From JADJWR01 sp964610575 (lineage in GTDB: Bacteria > Pseudomonadota > Gammaproteobacteria > Burkholderiales > Burkholderiaceae_F): a stretch of 64,000 nucleotides of DNA. This document shows positions 16,847-25,500 of the stretch, in pieces. The stretch covers positions 1-64,000 of the forward strand of contig CAZSYX010000007.1 of NCBI GenBank assembly GCA_964610575.1, given 5' to 3'. The translations under genes were made by a program, and so were the position numbers. Position 1 is the stretch's first letter, and every line of letters begins with the position of its first letter. The notes under the pieces are model-generated. The model searched no databases. It was not told the origin of the DNA and was given only the letters and a program-made list of their open reading frames with translations.

Positions 16847-17991
16847 CTAAATTGCCGGCGACGCCCGGCGTGCCGCGCGCCGGAGGCTTTGCGACGGCGT
16901 TTCGCCAAAAGCCTGCCGGTAGAGCAGAGCGAAGCGGCCGGTGTGGCCGAAGCCGAGGCTCATGGCGACGCGCGTCACGTCGTGGTTCCGGGTCGAGACG
17001 GTGAGGAGGCGGCGCGCAGCGGCGAGCCGCCGCTCGGCGACGAAGCGCATCGGCGACATGCCACGGCGCGACTCGAACGCCTTCTGCAGCGCGCGTTCGC
17101 CCACCCCGGCNNNNNNNNNNNNNNNNNNNNNNNNNNNNNNNNNNNNNNNNNNNNNNNNNNNNNNNNNNNNNNNNNNNNNNNNNNNNNNNNNNNNNNNNNN
17201 NNNNNNNNNNACATGCCACGGCGCGACTCGAACGCCTTCTGCAGCGCGCGTTCGCCCACCCCGGCGACCTGGCAGAGCCGGCCGACGGTGATCGGCCTGT
17301 CGAGGTGAGCGTCGATCCAGGCCTCCAGGTTGGCGAGCCGCGCCGACGAGATCGTCTGCGCACGGACGACGATGGACTCGGCGAGCAGCAGTTCGGCCAG
17401 TGCACCGATCAGTCCTGCCTGGCCGTGTGCTCGCGGCGCATGGTCCGTCGCCGGCGCTGTCGACTCCACGAAGCTGGACACCGCGGCGACGAGCCGCGCC
17501 TTGGCGGGCTCGCCGAGTTCGATCGACCGTGCCTGGAACACCAGATCGCCGTTGGCTCCTGGGAGGCGTGCCGCGAGCTCTTCGCGCAACCGGAGGCCGC
17601 TGACGCTGATCGCGAACGCGCTTCCTCCCACGCGGTCCAGTGTGTACTCCCACCCCGGCGCGATGAAGGTGACGGTCCCGCATGAGGCGACGTGTTGCCG
17701 CCGGCCGAACCGGTACGCGCTCCCGGCGGGTACCGCCACGTGCAGGATCGGTTCTCGCGCGGCGGCGCGGATGGTTTCGCCGAGTTCGGCTCGAACCCAC
17801 CCGGTCACTGCTTCCGCGCCCGTGACCCAGGTCTGCTCGAAGCCCAGCGCGCCCTTCCCGCGCACGACCCGGGAGTGATGGCCCCAGCCGCGCGCGACGA
17901 ATTCGCGCGCCTCGTCGACGTCGTCCGAGCGGAAGCGCTGCGCCCAGGTGGGCGGTCGAGGAAGCTGCGGAGAGGGGGAGCTCAGATCCAT
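16847..17991 (-). CDS. AraC-family transcriptional regulator, split by an assembly gap
   Basis: The N-terminal two thirds (from ATG 17991) resemble the ligand-sensing half of AraC activators; the C-terminal part carries the double helix-turn-helix, with RRLAAARRLL and the second helix LGFGHTGRFALLYRQAFGETP. The two halves are in different frames as written because the gene contains 100 Ns plus an exact 55-base repeat of the flank. Removing 155 bases (the Ns and one copy) joins the frames precisely and gives a normal 329-residue regulator. The break is therefore an assembly artefact, not a pseudogene. A perfect 17-base palindrome lies 29 bases before the start. The effector is unknown; the neighbouring exported proteins are candidate targets. 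Confidence 0.85.
17056..17110. repeat. 55-base exact direct repeat flanking the N gap (left copy)
   Basis: Identical base for base to 17211-17265. The two copies abut the two ends of the run of Ns. A length of 55 is a common assembler k-mer size, which points to two contig ends that overlap rather than a biological repeat. Confidence 0.95.
17111..17210. other. Assembly gap of 100 Ns
   Basis: One hundred undetermined bases, a conventional scaffold placeholder. Because both edges carry the same 55 bases, the true distance is probably negative: the contigs overlap and nothing is missing. Confidence 0.97.
17211..17265. repeat. 55-base exact direct repeat flanking the N gap (right copy)
   Basis: Second copy of the 55-base sequence at 17056-17110; see the gap entry. 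It lies within the coding part for the first helix-turn-helix of the AraC regulator. Confidence 0.95.
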
Positions 17992-18019
17992 CGAACGAAC
18001 GGTCGCTGACGTCGAAGCG

Positions 18020-18036
18020 CTAGAAGGTACTTCTAG
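18020..18036. promoter_or_regulatory. Operator-like palindrome upstream of the AraC-type gene
   Basis: CTAGAAGGTACTTCTAG is a perfect inverted repeat with 7-base arms and a 3-base centre, ending 29 bases before the regulator start codon. A further TCTAGC follows at once and mirrors the GCTAGA at the left edge. It is AT-richer than its surroundings. The position suits autoregulation or binding by another factor. Confidence 0.5.
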
Positions 18037-18152
18037 TCTAGCGACTCCGATTCACTGATTTCGCCGGCGAGGCGGCAAGGTGCCGCTCACGTGGCGGTAT
18101 CAGTGAAGGCGTTCCGGCCGGGCCGAAGACTCGCGGCGACCCTGCTGTCGCA

Positions 18153-18878
18153 CTACCTCGACAGCCACGGCGGCACGTCGAAGACCTGCGCCTCCTCCCT
18201 GCTGCCTGGCGGGTAGAACGAGTGGATGCTGTCGTCCCGGTAGTAGCGCCAGAACCCGGCTTCGAGGTCCTTGCTGACGATCCTGAAATCGCCGCGCGAC
18301 TGCGCGTCCTCAAGAAACCGGCGATAGGCGTCGAGCGGTTCCGGCCCGCCCTGCTGGAAGATGACGCGGCCGCCGTACTGCTTGTACAGCGCCCGGTTGA
18401 TCTTCCACTGGAGGATGAAGGCGGCGGCGACCTGCTGGCGTGCCTCGGCCTCCTGCGGGTCGGAGGTCGCGGCGTTGTCCTTGCCGAGCGCGGCCAGCAA
18501 CTCGTCGAGCATGGCGACGTCCGTGGCGAGCCTTGCGCGCTCCGCTTCCGGCAGCCCCCCGGCGGCAAGCTTGCCGGCGAGTTCGGCCCGGCGTGCCGCC
18601 TGCTGCTGGCGGTGCGTCGCCAGCCACTCCTGAACGTGCCTGACGTAGGCGTCCTTCTCCGCCTGCGTGACCACGATGCTTTGTTCCTGCGCGTACCGCT
18701 CGGTCAACTGCCGCAGCACGACATAGCGAAGTTCCTCGGCATCGCGGGTGTGCACGACGGTGCCGAGCACCTTCCCGGCGACCGGCAGTTCGGGATCACC
18801 GTAGATCTTGTGCGCGCAGGCGCCGATCAGCGCAGTAATCAGCGCGCAGGCGGCCAGACGGGAAGCGAGCGTCTTCAT
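18153..18878 (-). CDS. Putative lipoprotein, possibly SurA-N-like
   Basis: The protein has 241 residues with a lipoprotein signal ending LIGAC (Cys21). The mature N-terminal part (GKVLGTVVHTRDAEELR, then a helical run through YAQEQSIVVTQAEKDAYVRHVQ) is reminiscent of the helical N-domain of SurA-type chaperones and parvulin-linked proteins, but no parvulin domain is present, so this is only a resemblance. Helical content is high through residue 190, and the C-terminus is aromatic (FWRYYRDD, FYPPGS). Function unknown. It is the most upstream-distal gene of a set of minus-strand exported proteins (18153-21115) with gaps of 33 to 67 bases. Confidence 0.7.
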   Translation of the reverse strand: MKTLASRLAACALITALIGACAHKIYGDPELPVAGKVLGTVVHTRDAEELRYVVLRQLTERYAQEQSIVVTQAEKDAYVRHVQEWLATHRQQQAARRAELAGKLAAGGLPEAERARLATDVAMLDELLAALGKDNAATSDPQEAEARQQVAAAFILQWKINRALYKQYGGRVIFQQGGPEPLDAYRRFLEDAQSRGDFRIVSKDLEAGFWRYYRDDSIHSFYPPGSREEAQVFDVPPWLSR

Positions 18879-18945
18879 GATGGGGGTCCCTGCTTGGCGT
18901 GGCGCGGTCGAGCCCGGATCGACGCCGGGCGGGTTCGGTAGCCGT

Positions 18946-19521
18946 TCAGCTTCCCGCGCGCGGCACCGGCTTGCCGTCCCGGTACGAGCTGAAGGCGGGG
19001 ATGAGGATCTCCGTTCCCGCCAGATTCGACGACGGTTCGGCCGGCGACACCGTGGGGTTCGACGGGTAGCTCTTACCGTCGAACTTCAGTTCGGCATGAC
19101 CCGCCTTGATGCCGCCGCCGCCGATGCCGACGACGAGGTTGCGCCAGCCGTGCGAGGAGCGTGGCGCGACGCGGACCGGCGGCTGCACGACGGTGCTGGC
19201 CGATACCAGCCGATAGTCGTGGGCCGCTGGCGTGAAGACGAACAGCGGGCAGCCGCCCGTGCCACAGATCATCGGACCAGCCGCGTAGACCACTGCTTCC
19301 GGGACTCCATCGCCGTTCAGATCGACGGCGGCGTCGAAGTAGTGTGCCTCCCAGTCGCCGTTCAGTGCCTTGCGGACGGCGAGGCCGAGGTCCGCGCTGG
19401 CAGCGGACGGCTGAGCCGCCGGCGGCATGGGCTTGGGTGCCGCGGCGGGTGGAGGCGGCGTCGAGCACGCGACCAGCGTTGCCGCCGCAGCGGCGGGTAG
19501 CAGGCGCGCCCAGGACTTCAT
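18946..19521 (-). CDS. Putative lipoprotein with a DLNGDG calcium-type loop
   Basis: The protein has 191 residues with a lipoprotein signal ending LVAC (Cys19) and a proline-rich linker (20-40). The mature domain has DLNGDGVPEAVVY near residue 67, the acidic loop seen in FG-GAP/EF-like calcium sites, then CGTGGC, a pair of cysteines three residues apart, and a glycine-rich VVGIGGGGIKAGHAEL segment. These features occur in exported bacterial proteins that report or bind ligands, but I do not recognise a function. It is adjacent to and codirectional with the 19555-20316 gene. Confidence 0.7.
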   Translation of the reverse strand: MKSWARLLPAAAAATLVACSTPPPPAAAPKPMPPAAQPSAASADLGLAVRKALNGDWEAHYFDAAVDLNGDGVPEAVVYAAGPMICGTGGCPLFVFTPAAHDYRLVSASTVVQPPVRVAPRSSHGWRNLVVGIGGGGIKAGHAELKFDGKSYPSNPTVSPAEPSSNLAGTEILIPAFSSYRDGKPVPRAGS

Positions 19522-19554
19522 CGGGGGACTCGTCGCCTGTGCCGCTGCCTGTCG

Positions 19555-20316
19555 CTAACCGCCGAAGACGACCGCTTCCGGGAACTCGTAGCGCTCGTCG
19601 CCGGCCTGGATCTTGTACAGATCGGCCTCCTTGGTCGCGCGGAAGGTCATGTTGCCGTCGGCCTGGCTGAGGTCGGCCCCGGTGGGCTTGCCCTTCTCGA
19701 AGAAAATCGTGCGCTTGCGCCCGTCGGGGTGCGTGATGACGACCGTCGCGGTTCCGCCGCCGGCGCGCGCAACGCCCCACATGCACTGCGTCATCGGCTG
19801 TCCTTTGGCCTTGGCGCAGGGCATTGCAGTCCCGGTGGCGTCGAACTTCCCGGCGCCGGCGCGCCCGATCGTGTCGCCGCCGGCTGCCGCAGCGGCGCCT
19901 GATGCTCCGCCGATGGCGACCGTGAGCGTGTAGCTCGCCTTCTCGCCGCGACGCGCACCGGCGCGGTCGAGATACGTGCGCACGGTGTACTCGCCGTCGG
20001 CCGGCAGCGTGCCGCTCCAGTCCTGCAGTCCGATCGCGCCCTCGATGGCGACGTCCTTGGAGCCGGGCGGCAGCACGTTGAAGGCGAGGCCCGGGTTGCC
20101 GGACTTCACGTTCACCTTCATCGTCTGGCCCGCCTTCGCGCGCAGCTTGTAGTCGATCGTCTGGCGACCCTGGATCGAGCCCTTGACCGTTGCCGACGAG
20201 GCCCCCTTGGCGAACTGCAGCGGCCGCGATTCGATGCCGTCGGCCGCCAGCGAAGCACCACCGAGCGACAGCGCGAGCGACAGCGCCAAGCCGCCGACGA
20301 GGAACAGAGCTTTCAT
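19555..20316 (-). CDS. Exported two-domain protein (PPC-like plus conserved C-terminal domain)
   Basis: The 253-residue product has a clear signal peptide (hydrophobic 5-22, cleavage near ASLAADG). Residues about 40-135 resemble the bacterial pre-peptidase C-terminal (PPC) beta-sandwich: KAGQTMKVNV, a GLQDWSGTLPADGEYTVR core and YTLTVAI. After a Gly/Ala linker, a second domain has two cysteines (CAKAKGQPMTQC), ITHPDGRKRTIFFEKGKP and the terminal ERYEFPEAVVFGG, a layout I associate with exported proteins of unknown function in several Proteobacteria. The start at ATG 20316 has a good ribosome site (AAGGAAGA). Confidence 0.75.
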   Translation of the reverse strand: MKALFLVGGLALSLALSLGGASLAADGIESRPLQFAKGASSATVKGSIQGRQTIDYKLRAKAGQTMKVNVKSGNPGLAFNVLPPGSKDVAIEGAIGLQDWSGTLPADGEYTVRTYLDRAGARRGEKASYTLTVAIGGASGAAAAAGGDTIGRAGAGKFDATGTAMPCAKAKGQPMTQCMWGVARAGGGTATVVITHPDGRKRTIFFEKGKPTGADLSQADGNMTFRATKEADLYKIQAGDERYEFPEAVVFGG

Positions 20317-20362
20317 GATTCTTCCTTCATTGACCGACCGCCGGCAGGATCGCGCCGGCGCT

Positions 20363-21115
20363 CTAGAGGCAGTTGTTCTCGACGATCGGGTTGAGCGACT
20401 GGATGCGCCCGTCGGACACCACGCCCTGGATGCACTGGCGCATGCCCGAATTCCACCACATGCTGTAGGCGGCCTGGCCGCTGTGATAACCGTAGGGGGA
20501 GCGATAGGACGTCTCGGCTTCGCGCTTCTGCTGGCCGGCGTTGTAGCCGTCGACGTACGACTGCGAGCGGTTGTAGTCATGGTACGGCTGATGGTAGAGG
20601 CCGTCGCGATAGCCGCGCTCGTACTCGGCCACCTGCTGCTGGCTGTTGTGCTTGTCCTCGTTGCGCTCGTGCGAGCGGTGGGCCAGTGCCGCCACGCCGG
20701 CGATCGCCGCCGCGGCAATCGCCACCTTGGTGGCGTTGTTCATGCGGCTCGAGTCCCCGGACTGCGGCGCGGGCTGCTGGGCGGGCTGGCCGTAGGTCTG
20801 CGGGTACTGGTTGCAGTCGGTCGCGCTGACGTCGACGATGCTGCTCGCGCGGCCATCGACGTGGGCGACGCGGGCGCAGACGTTGTCGCGGCCGTTCCAC
20901 CAGTACTGCCACAGCTTGGAGCCGCGCTGGTCGGCCTGGATGAAGACGAAGCCGCGGTTGCGCATCTCGCGCTGCGCGTAGTCGGAGCCCTGGTTGACCA
21001 GGTCGCTCACGCGCAGGTCGGGCGTCTGCGCCCATGCCGGCGGCATCGCCAGGGCGAGACAGAGTACCGCGGCGAGCGGCGCGTTGACGGTTCTTGAAAC
21101 GGACTTCGGATCCAT
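20363..21115 (-). CDS. Exported protein with two copies of a WWN-C-DGR-C unit
   Basis: The protein has 250 residues with a signal peptide (cleavage near AWAQ, 30). Two units of identical spacing flank a middle region: WWN at 72-74, Cys80, DGR 87-89, Cys101; and WWN at 220-222, Cys228, DGR 235-237, Cys249. Each could form one disulfide in the periplasm. The middle has a hydrophobic AIAAAAIAGVAALA stretch (132-145), possibly a membrane segment, and a YERGYRDG...YVDGYNAG tyrosine/glycine repeat (165-194). If the hydrophobic stretch spans the membrane the two units would face opposite sides, so it may instead be a buried helix. No function is known to me. Confidence 0.78.
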   Translation of the reverse strand: MDPKSVSRTVNAPLAAVLCLALAMPPAWAQTPDLRVSDLVNQGSDYAQREMRNRGFVFIQADQRGSKLWQYWWNGRDNVCARVAHVDGRASSIVDVSATDCNQYPQTYGQPAQQPAPQSGDSSRMNNATKVAIAAAAIAGVAALAHRSHERNEDKHNSQQQVAEYERGYRDGLYHQPYHDYNRSQSYVDGYNAGQQKREAETSYRSPYGYHSGQAAYSMWWNSGMRQCIQGVVSDGRIQSLNPIVENNCL

Positions 21116-21220
21116 GGGGCTTCCCGAAAACAGGACGCGGACGCCTGGCGCATTCCGCCAAGGCGTCCGCGTATGTCGATCGATGCGGAAGGGCGATTAC
21201 AGCCGAAGGTCGCTGCGGCC

Positions 21221-21237
21221 GCTATCCGGAAACCGAA
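21221..21237. repeat. Dispersed 17-base intergenic repeat, copy 2
   Basis: GCTATCCGGAAACCGAA, in the 265-base divergent gap 21116-21380. Surrounding bases (CGAAGGTCG before, AGTCGAAGG after) recur near copy 3, so the full repeat unit may be longer. Confidence 0.6.
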
Positions 21238-21291
21238 GTCGAAGGCGCCGAGGTCGGCCCCGCTTCGGTACACACGAACCGGCTTCGCGCT

Positions 21292-21308
21292 GCTATCCAA
21301 GACCCGAA
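21292..21308. repeat. Dispersed 17-base intergenic repeat, copy 3 (diverged)
   Basis: GCTATCCAAGACCCGAA, 13 of 17 positions equal to copy 2 and 71 bases from it, followed by GGTCGCGCC. It lies upstream of the 21381 gene. Confidence 0.5.
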
Positions 21309-21380
21309 GGTCGCGCCGCCGTTTGAGGGGACTCCCGGCTCGCCTGTACGCTTCGAGGCGCAACACGAAAAGGAGCAACC

Positions 21381-21821
21381 ATGTTCGGGCTGGGAAAGTG
21401 GATCGTCCTGTCGGCGGCGCTCGTCGCCGCAACCGCCGGCGCGGCGGCCGACCAGCGCGGTTCGCTGCTGGACCTGAAGGTCGCCGGCATGCAGCGGGTC
21501 GACCCGGCGCGGTATGCCGAGGCGGCGGCGCTGGCAACCCGCGGCGGGACGCCGGTGGAGATCGCGCTGGCGGTCGTCGGCCCGTTCGAGGGTTCGTCGC
21601 AGCACATCGTCCAGGTCAACCAGGGCGTCGAGTCGCCGTCGGCCTCGCGCGTGACCGTGCTCAGGGACGGGCTGCTCGACGACTCGGTGCGGTCGGAGCG
21701 TTGGGAGGTCGCCCTGCAACGAACGGCCGCCGGCGCCTGGTCGATCGGCGGCGTCGAGCGCGCCTGGCGTTGCCGGCGCGGCGCGCAGACCGACCGCTTC
21801 GCCGCGACCCGCTGCCCCTGA
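21381..21821 (+). CDS. Small exported protein of unknown function
   Basis: The protein has 146 residues with a signal peptide (hydrophobic 7-22, cleavage near AGAAA-D). The mature part has a VDPARYAEAAALA helix and only two cysteines, both near the C-terminus (WRCRRG and TRCP), that could form a disulfide. The start has a strong ribosome site (AAGGAG, 6 bases before ATG). It is divergent from the 20363-21115 gene and convergent with the SGNH esterase gene, 23 bases between stops. No family recognised. Confidence 0.7.
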   Translation: MFGLGKWIVLSAALVAATAGAAADQRGSLLDLKVAGMQRVDPARYAEAAALATRGGTPVEIALAVVGPFEGSSQHIVQVNQGVESPSASRVTVLRDGLLDDSVRSERWEVALQRTAAGAWSIGGVERAWRCRRGAQTDRFAATRCP

Positions 21822-21844
21822 CTTCGGCAACGCGGCGCGGTTGG

Positions 21845-22516
21845 CTAGCGTGGCGCGATGCCCACCTCGCGCAGGAAGCCGTGCAACTCGCGCGCGAAGC
21901 GCTCGTAGCCGGCGCCGTTGGCGTGGATCTGGTCGGACCTGAGCGCCGGGTCTGACAGCACTCTTGACCAGCCCGAGGCGAACAGCGGCACGCGCCGCTC
22001 TTCGGCCACTGGCTGGTACAGCGGATGGTCGTCGAGCGAGCGCAGCAGCGCCGCCATCAGCGCCGGCCGGGGCACGGCGATCAGCACCGGCTGCGCGCCG
22101 GCATCGCGGATCGCGTCGAGCATCGCCGCGATGTGGGCGCGCGTGTGCGCCTCCGGCACCTGGCGCAGGAAGTCGTTGCCGCCAATCGACAGCAGCACCG
22201 CCTTCGGCGCGTGCTCGGCGAGCAGGTTCGGCAGCCGCTCGAGCGCCTGCGCACTGGTGCTTCCCGGAACGCCGGCGTTGACGATCTTCCAGCCGGTCAG
22301 TTCGGCAAGAAGGACCGGATAGGCTGCCTCCGAGGTGGCGCCGGAGCCGAAGGTCAGCGAGTCGCCGAGCGCAAGCACCGTGCTGCCGGCGGGAATCGCT
22401 GCTTGGCGAGGCGCCTTGCGGCTGCAGGCGGCGAGCGGGAGGGCGGCGAGCGCGGCCAGCAGCCGGCGGCGGTCGATCGCCCGGTGCTCGTCAGTCGAAA
22501 GCGATCGAATAGACAA
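21845..22516 (-). CDS. SGNH/GDSL lipoprotein esterase (TesA-like arylesterase)
   Basis: SGNH hydrolase, 223 residues. Catalytic blocks: GDSLTFG (Ser53), AGVPGST (Gly83), GGND (Asn114), SDQIHANGAGY (Asp195, His198). This set matches the TesA/arylesterase/lysophospholipase group. The N-terminus has RRRLLAALAALPLAAC, a lipoprotein signal with Cys31 preceded by three arginines. The only usable start is a TTG at 22516, giving a 26-base overlap with the end of tamB; no in-frame ATG or GTG lies before the signal. The overlap indicates coupling to tamB, which makes lysophospholipid clean-up during outer-membrane lipid transport an attractive but unproven role. Confidence 0.85.
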   Translation of the reverse strand: MSIRSLSTDEHRAIDRRRLLAALAALPLAACSRKAPRQAAIPAGSTVLALGDSLTFGSGATSEAAYPVLLAELTGWKIVNAGVPGSTSAQALERLPNLLAEHAPKAVLLSIGGNDFLRQVPEAHTRAHIAAMLDAIRDAGAQPVLIAVPRPALMAALLRSLDDHPLYQPVAEERRVPLFASGWSRVLSDPALRSDQIHANGAGYERFARELHGFLREVGIAPR

Positions 22517-25500
22517 GGTCGAGCGCCGTGTCGGTGCCGCCGCGCACGACCACCGACAGGCCGCGCGTCAGCCGGTAATTGATCTGCAGGAACTTGCTCG
22601 CGTCCGAAAGCGCCTGCTGGTAGCTCAACGTCAGCGACTCGTTGATGTTCTTTGCGATGGTGATGATCTCGCCGGCCACCGTGGCCGCCGAGGCCTCGTC
22701 GCTGCGCAGGGAACCGGCCACGCCGCGCGCCGGCAGCAGCGATGCGATGCCGAAGTTGCCGCTGCGGATGGAAATCTCGTCGACACCGACGGCGCGCGCC
22801 ACGCGCGTTCCGTAACCTTCGCTGCTGCCGCCGAGCAGGCCGGCGGCGGCGGTGACCAGGGCGATGTTGTCTCCTCCGGACTGGTCGGGCGCGCGCCCGA
22901 GCACCAGCCATGACAGCGCTTCCGCATCGGCCATCGGTGGGTCGCTGTGCATGCGCACCAGCGGCGCGGCGGCCGTGCGGGTGATAGTCAAGCCGACCTC
23001 CACCGGCAAGCCGGTGCGCAGGGCCAGGATGTCGAGCCCCGGGTTCTCCGGCGCGCCCTGGAAGTTGAGCCGGCCGCGGGCGATCTGCAGACGCTGGCCG
23101 AAGCCTTCGTAGGTGCCATCGACGGCTTCGATCGAACCGACGGCAGTGACTGCGCCGCGCCCCGCGCTGCGCAGTCGAACCGTACCTTCGACCCGGGTGT
23201 TGATTCCCCGGCCGCTCAGGTAGAAGGCCCTTCCGAGGTCAAAACCGAGGTCGAATCCCAGCGAAACGCGGCGGGCACGTGTCTCGGCGGTTTCGCCGGC
23301 CCTGACCACGACCACGTCGTTCGACAGCGACGGCAACTCGGAGCGGGTCAGTCCGACGAACCCGGCATCGGCGGCGAAGGCGCCGTTGAGCTGGATGTGC
23401 TGCGCCGAGATTTCGATGTTGCCGCCGCCGGAGGCGATCACCCATCGATCCGGCCGCTGCAACATCGGCAGATGCCTGGCTGCGACCTGGATGACGCCAT
23501 TGAAGTCGCCGAGCCGCAGGCGGCCGGTGGCGCTGACGGAGCCTTCGCGGCCGGCGGGCACCGCAGCCGCTGCGCGGCGATCATCCGGACGCACGCGCGG
23601 CGGTCCGCTGAACTCGAGTTCATCCAGCACGATCAGGTCGTCCTGCAGGTGCGCGAGCAGGCGGCCGTTCTCCAGCCGCACGCCCTGTTCGACCCAGGCG
23701 ACGCGAAGGTCCGATCCCGCGAGCCGCCCGGTGGCGGACGGATTGGCGGGCGTGCCCTCGATACGGACCGAGCTCGACAGCCGGCCGCCGAGCCGGACGT
23801 TGGCGCGCAGGTTGTCCGACAGCAGCGCGTTGAGCCAGTCCATGGTCGGCATTTCGAAGGCGCCGCTGATCAGCCATGGGCGCTGCTGCGCCAGTCGCCA
23901 TCCCTCATCGGCCGAGTTCTCGAGCCAGGCCTCCATGTGCGCGCCGAGGCCGCCGCCCCGCGTGGCCTCGATCCGGGTGCTTGCCTGCAGGTGGTTGGCT
24001 GTGACGCGGGCGTCGAGCCAGGTATCGGTGAGGCCCAGCGCCGACTCGGCGCCGCGACCGGCGTACAGATCGCCACCACTGCGTTCGACGAGCAGCCGCC
24101 CGTCGGCCTTCTCGCCGATCAGCTTCAGGTCCCACTCGCCGCGCAGCGTCAGTGGCGTGCGCTCGCCCGTCGGCGCCATGATCGGAGCGAGCGCGCCCTC
24201 GACCGGGACGACGTAGCGCGCCGGCTGCAGGCCGCTGAAGCGGCCCTGCGTTGCGATGCCGGAGTCGTCAATTCGGAAGCGCACGTCGTCGAAGCGCACG
24301 TGCTGGATCGCGACCTGCGCCGGCCCGAACTCCAGGCCGTGCGCGCTGAAGGTGAGGTCGGCGGGCGTCAGCAGCCGAAGGTCGAGCGGCGGTGCGACGG
24401 CCGCCTCGCGCACGCGCCCGCGCCAGGCGTCGTCGCGCCAGCCGCCGTCGGCGAACACGGTTGCGGAGCGGGTCTTGTCCGCCGTGGCCTGAACGCGGAT
24501 GGCATGTTTCGACAACAGGCCTTCGACAGCGAGACTGAGTAACTGCACGGTCGCCTGTGGTCGCGGCGCGTAGCTGTAGCCTGCCGCGTTGGCGGTGGCG
24601 TGCACGGCGCCGTCGCTTCCGCCGCCATAACGGACCTCCGACCCGACGCTGGCCAGGGAATGGTCGCCGTAGCGCAGGCCCTTGGCAGCCAGGCGAAGCT
24701 GGAACTCAGGCGCGGTCCATTCACCGCGCGCGGTGCCGGAGAGCGTCAACGACCCGGCGACCGGTATCTTCGGCGAGGTCGGCAGCAGTTCGGCGACCGC
24801 GGGGACGTCGAGCATCAGCTCGAGCGATCGGTCGGGCGCGCCCAGTCCGCCCTTGGCGACGAGTCGCGCCGAGCGCACCGCCAGGTCGACGTCGACGTCG
24901 AGGCGCCGCGCGGCATCGACGTCGATGCGGCCATGCGCGGCGAGCGGCCGGCCCCAGGCGCGGCTGTCGGCGAGTTCGAAGCGGACTCTTCCTGCCGGCT
25001 GCGGCTTGAGCACGCCGTCGACAGCCACGCTGCCGGTGAATCGGGCATCGATGCCCTTGACCAGCCGCCCGGGCTCGAAGCGCTGCAGCGAGCCTTGCAG
25101 GTCGGCACGGTAGGCACCGGCCAGCTCGATGGTCCCGGCGGCGGTGGCGAAGCCGTCGCCGAGGGCCAGTCGCGCGCTGTTGATCGTCGCCAGCTTCGAA
25201 GTGAAGCGGCCGTCGAAGGTCAGGGCGGCGGCGGGCTGCCCGCGGTTGAGCAGATCGGCGGTGACGGAGATCGCCTCCGGTGTGCGACGCGCCTTCATCT
25301 GGCCGTCGATCCGCAGCGGCTGCAGGGCGCCGTGCAGCCGCGCCGGGTCGACGTCGGACAGGCGGGCGCTGGTCTGCCAGCTGCCGTCGGCAAAGGCCAC
25401 CGAGTAGTCGCCGGTCACCGATCCCTGCAGCAGCTGGCCTGCGATGCGATCGAACTTCAGCTGCGTGGCATCGATCTCGACCTGCGCGGTGGCGCTGCGT

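Noticed and set aside
16847..17991. AraC gene as two fragments or a pseudogene
   Set aside because: The frame break is produced by 100 Ns and an exact duplicated contig end; joining them restores one full-length reading frame.
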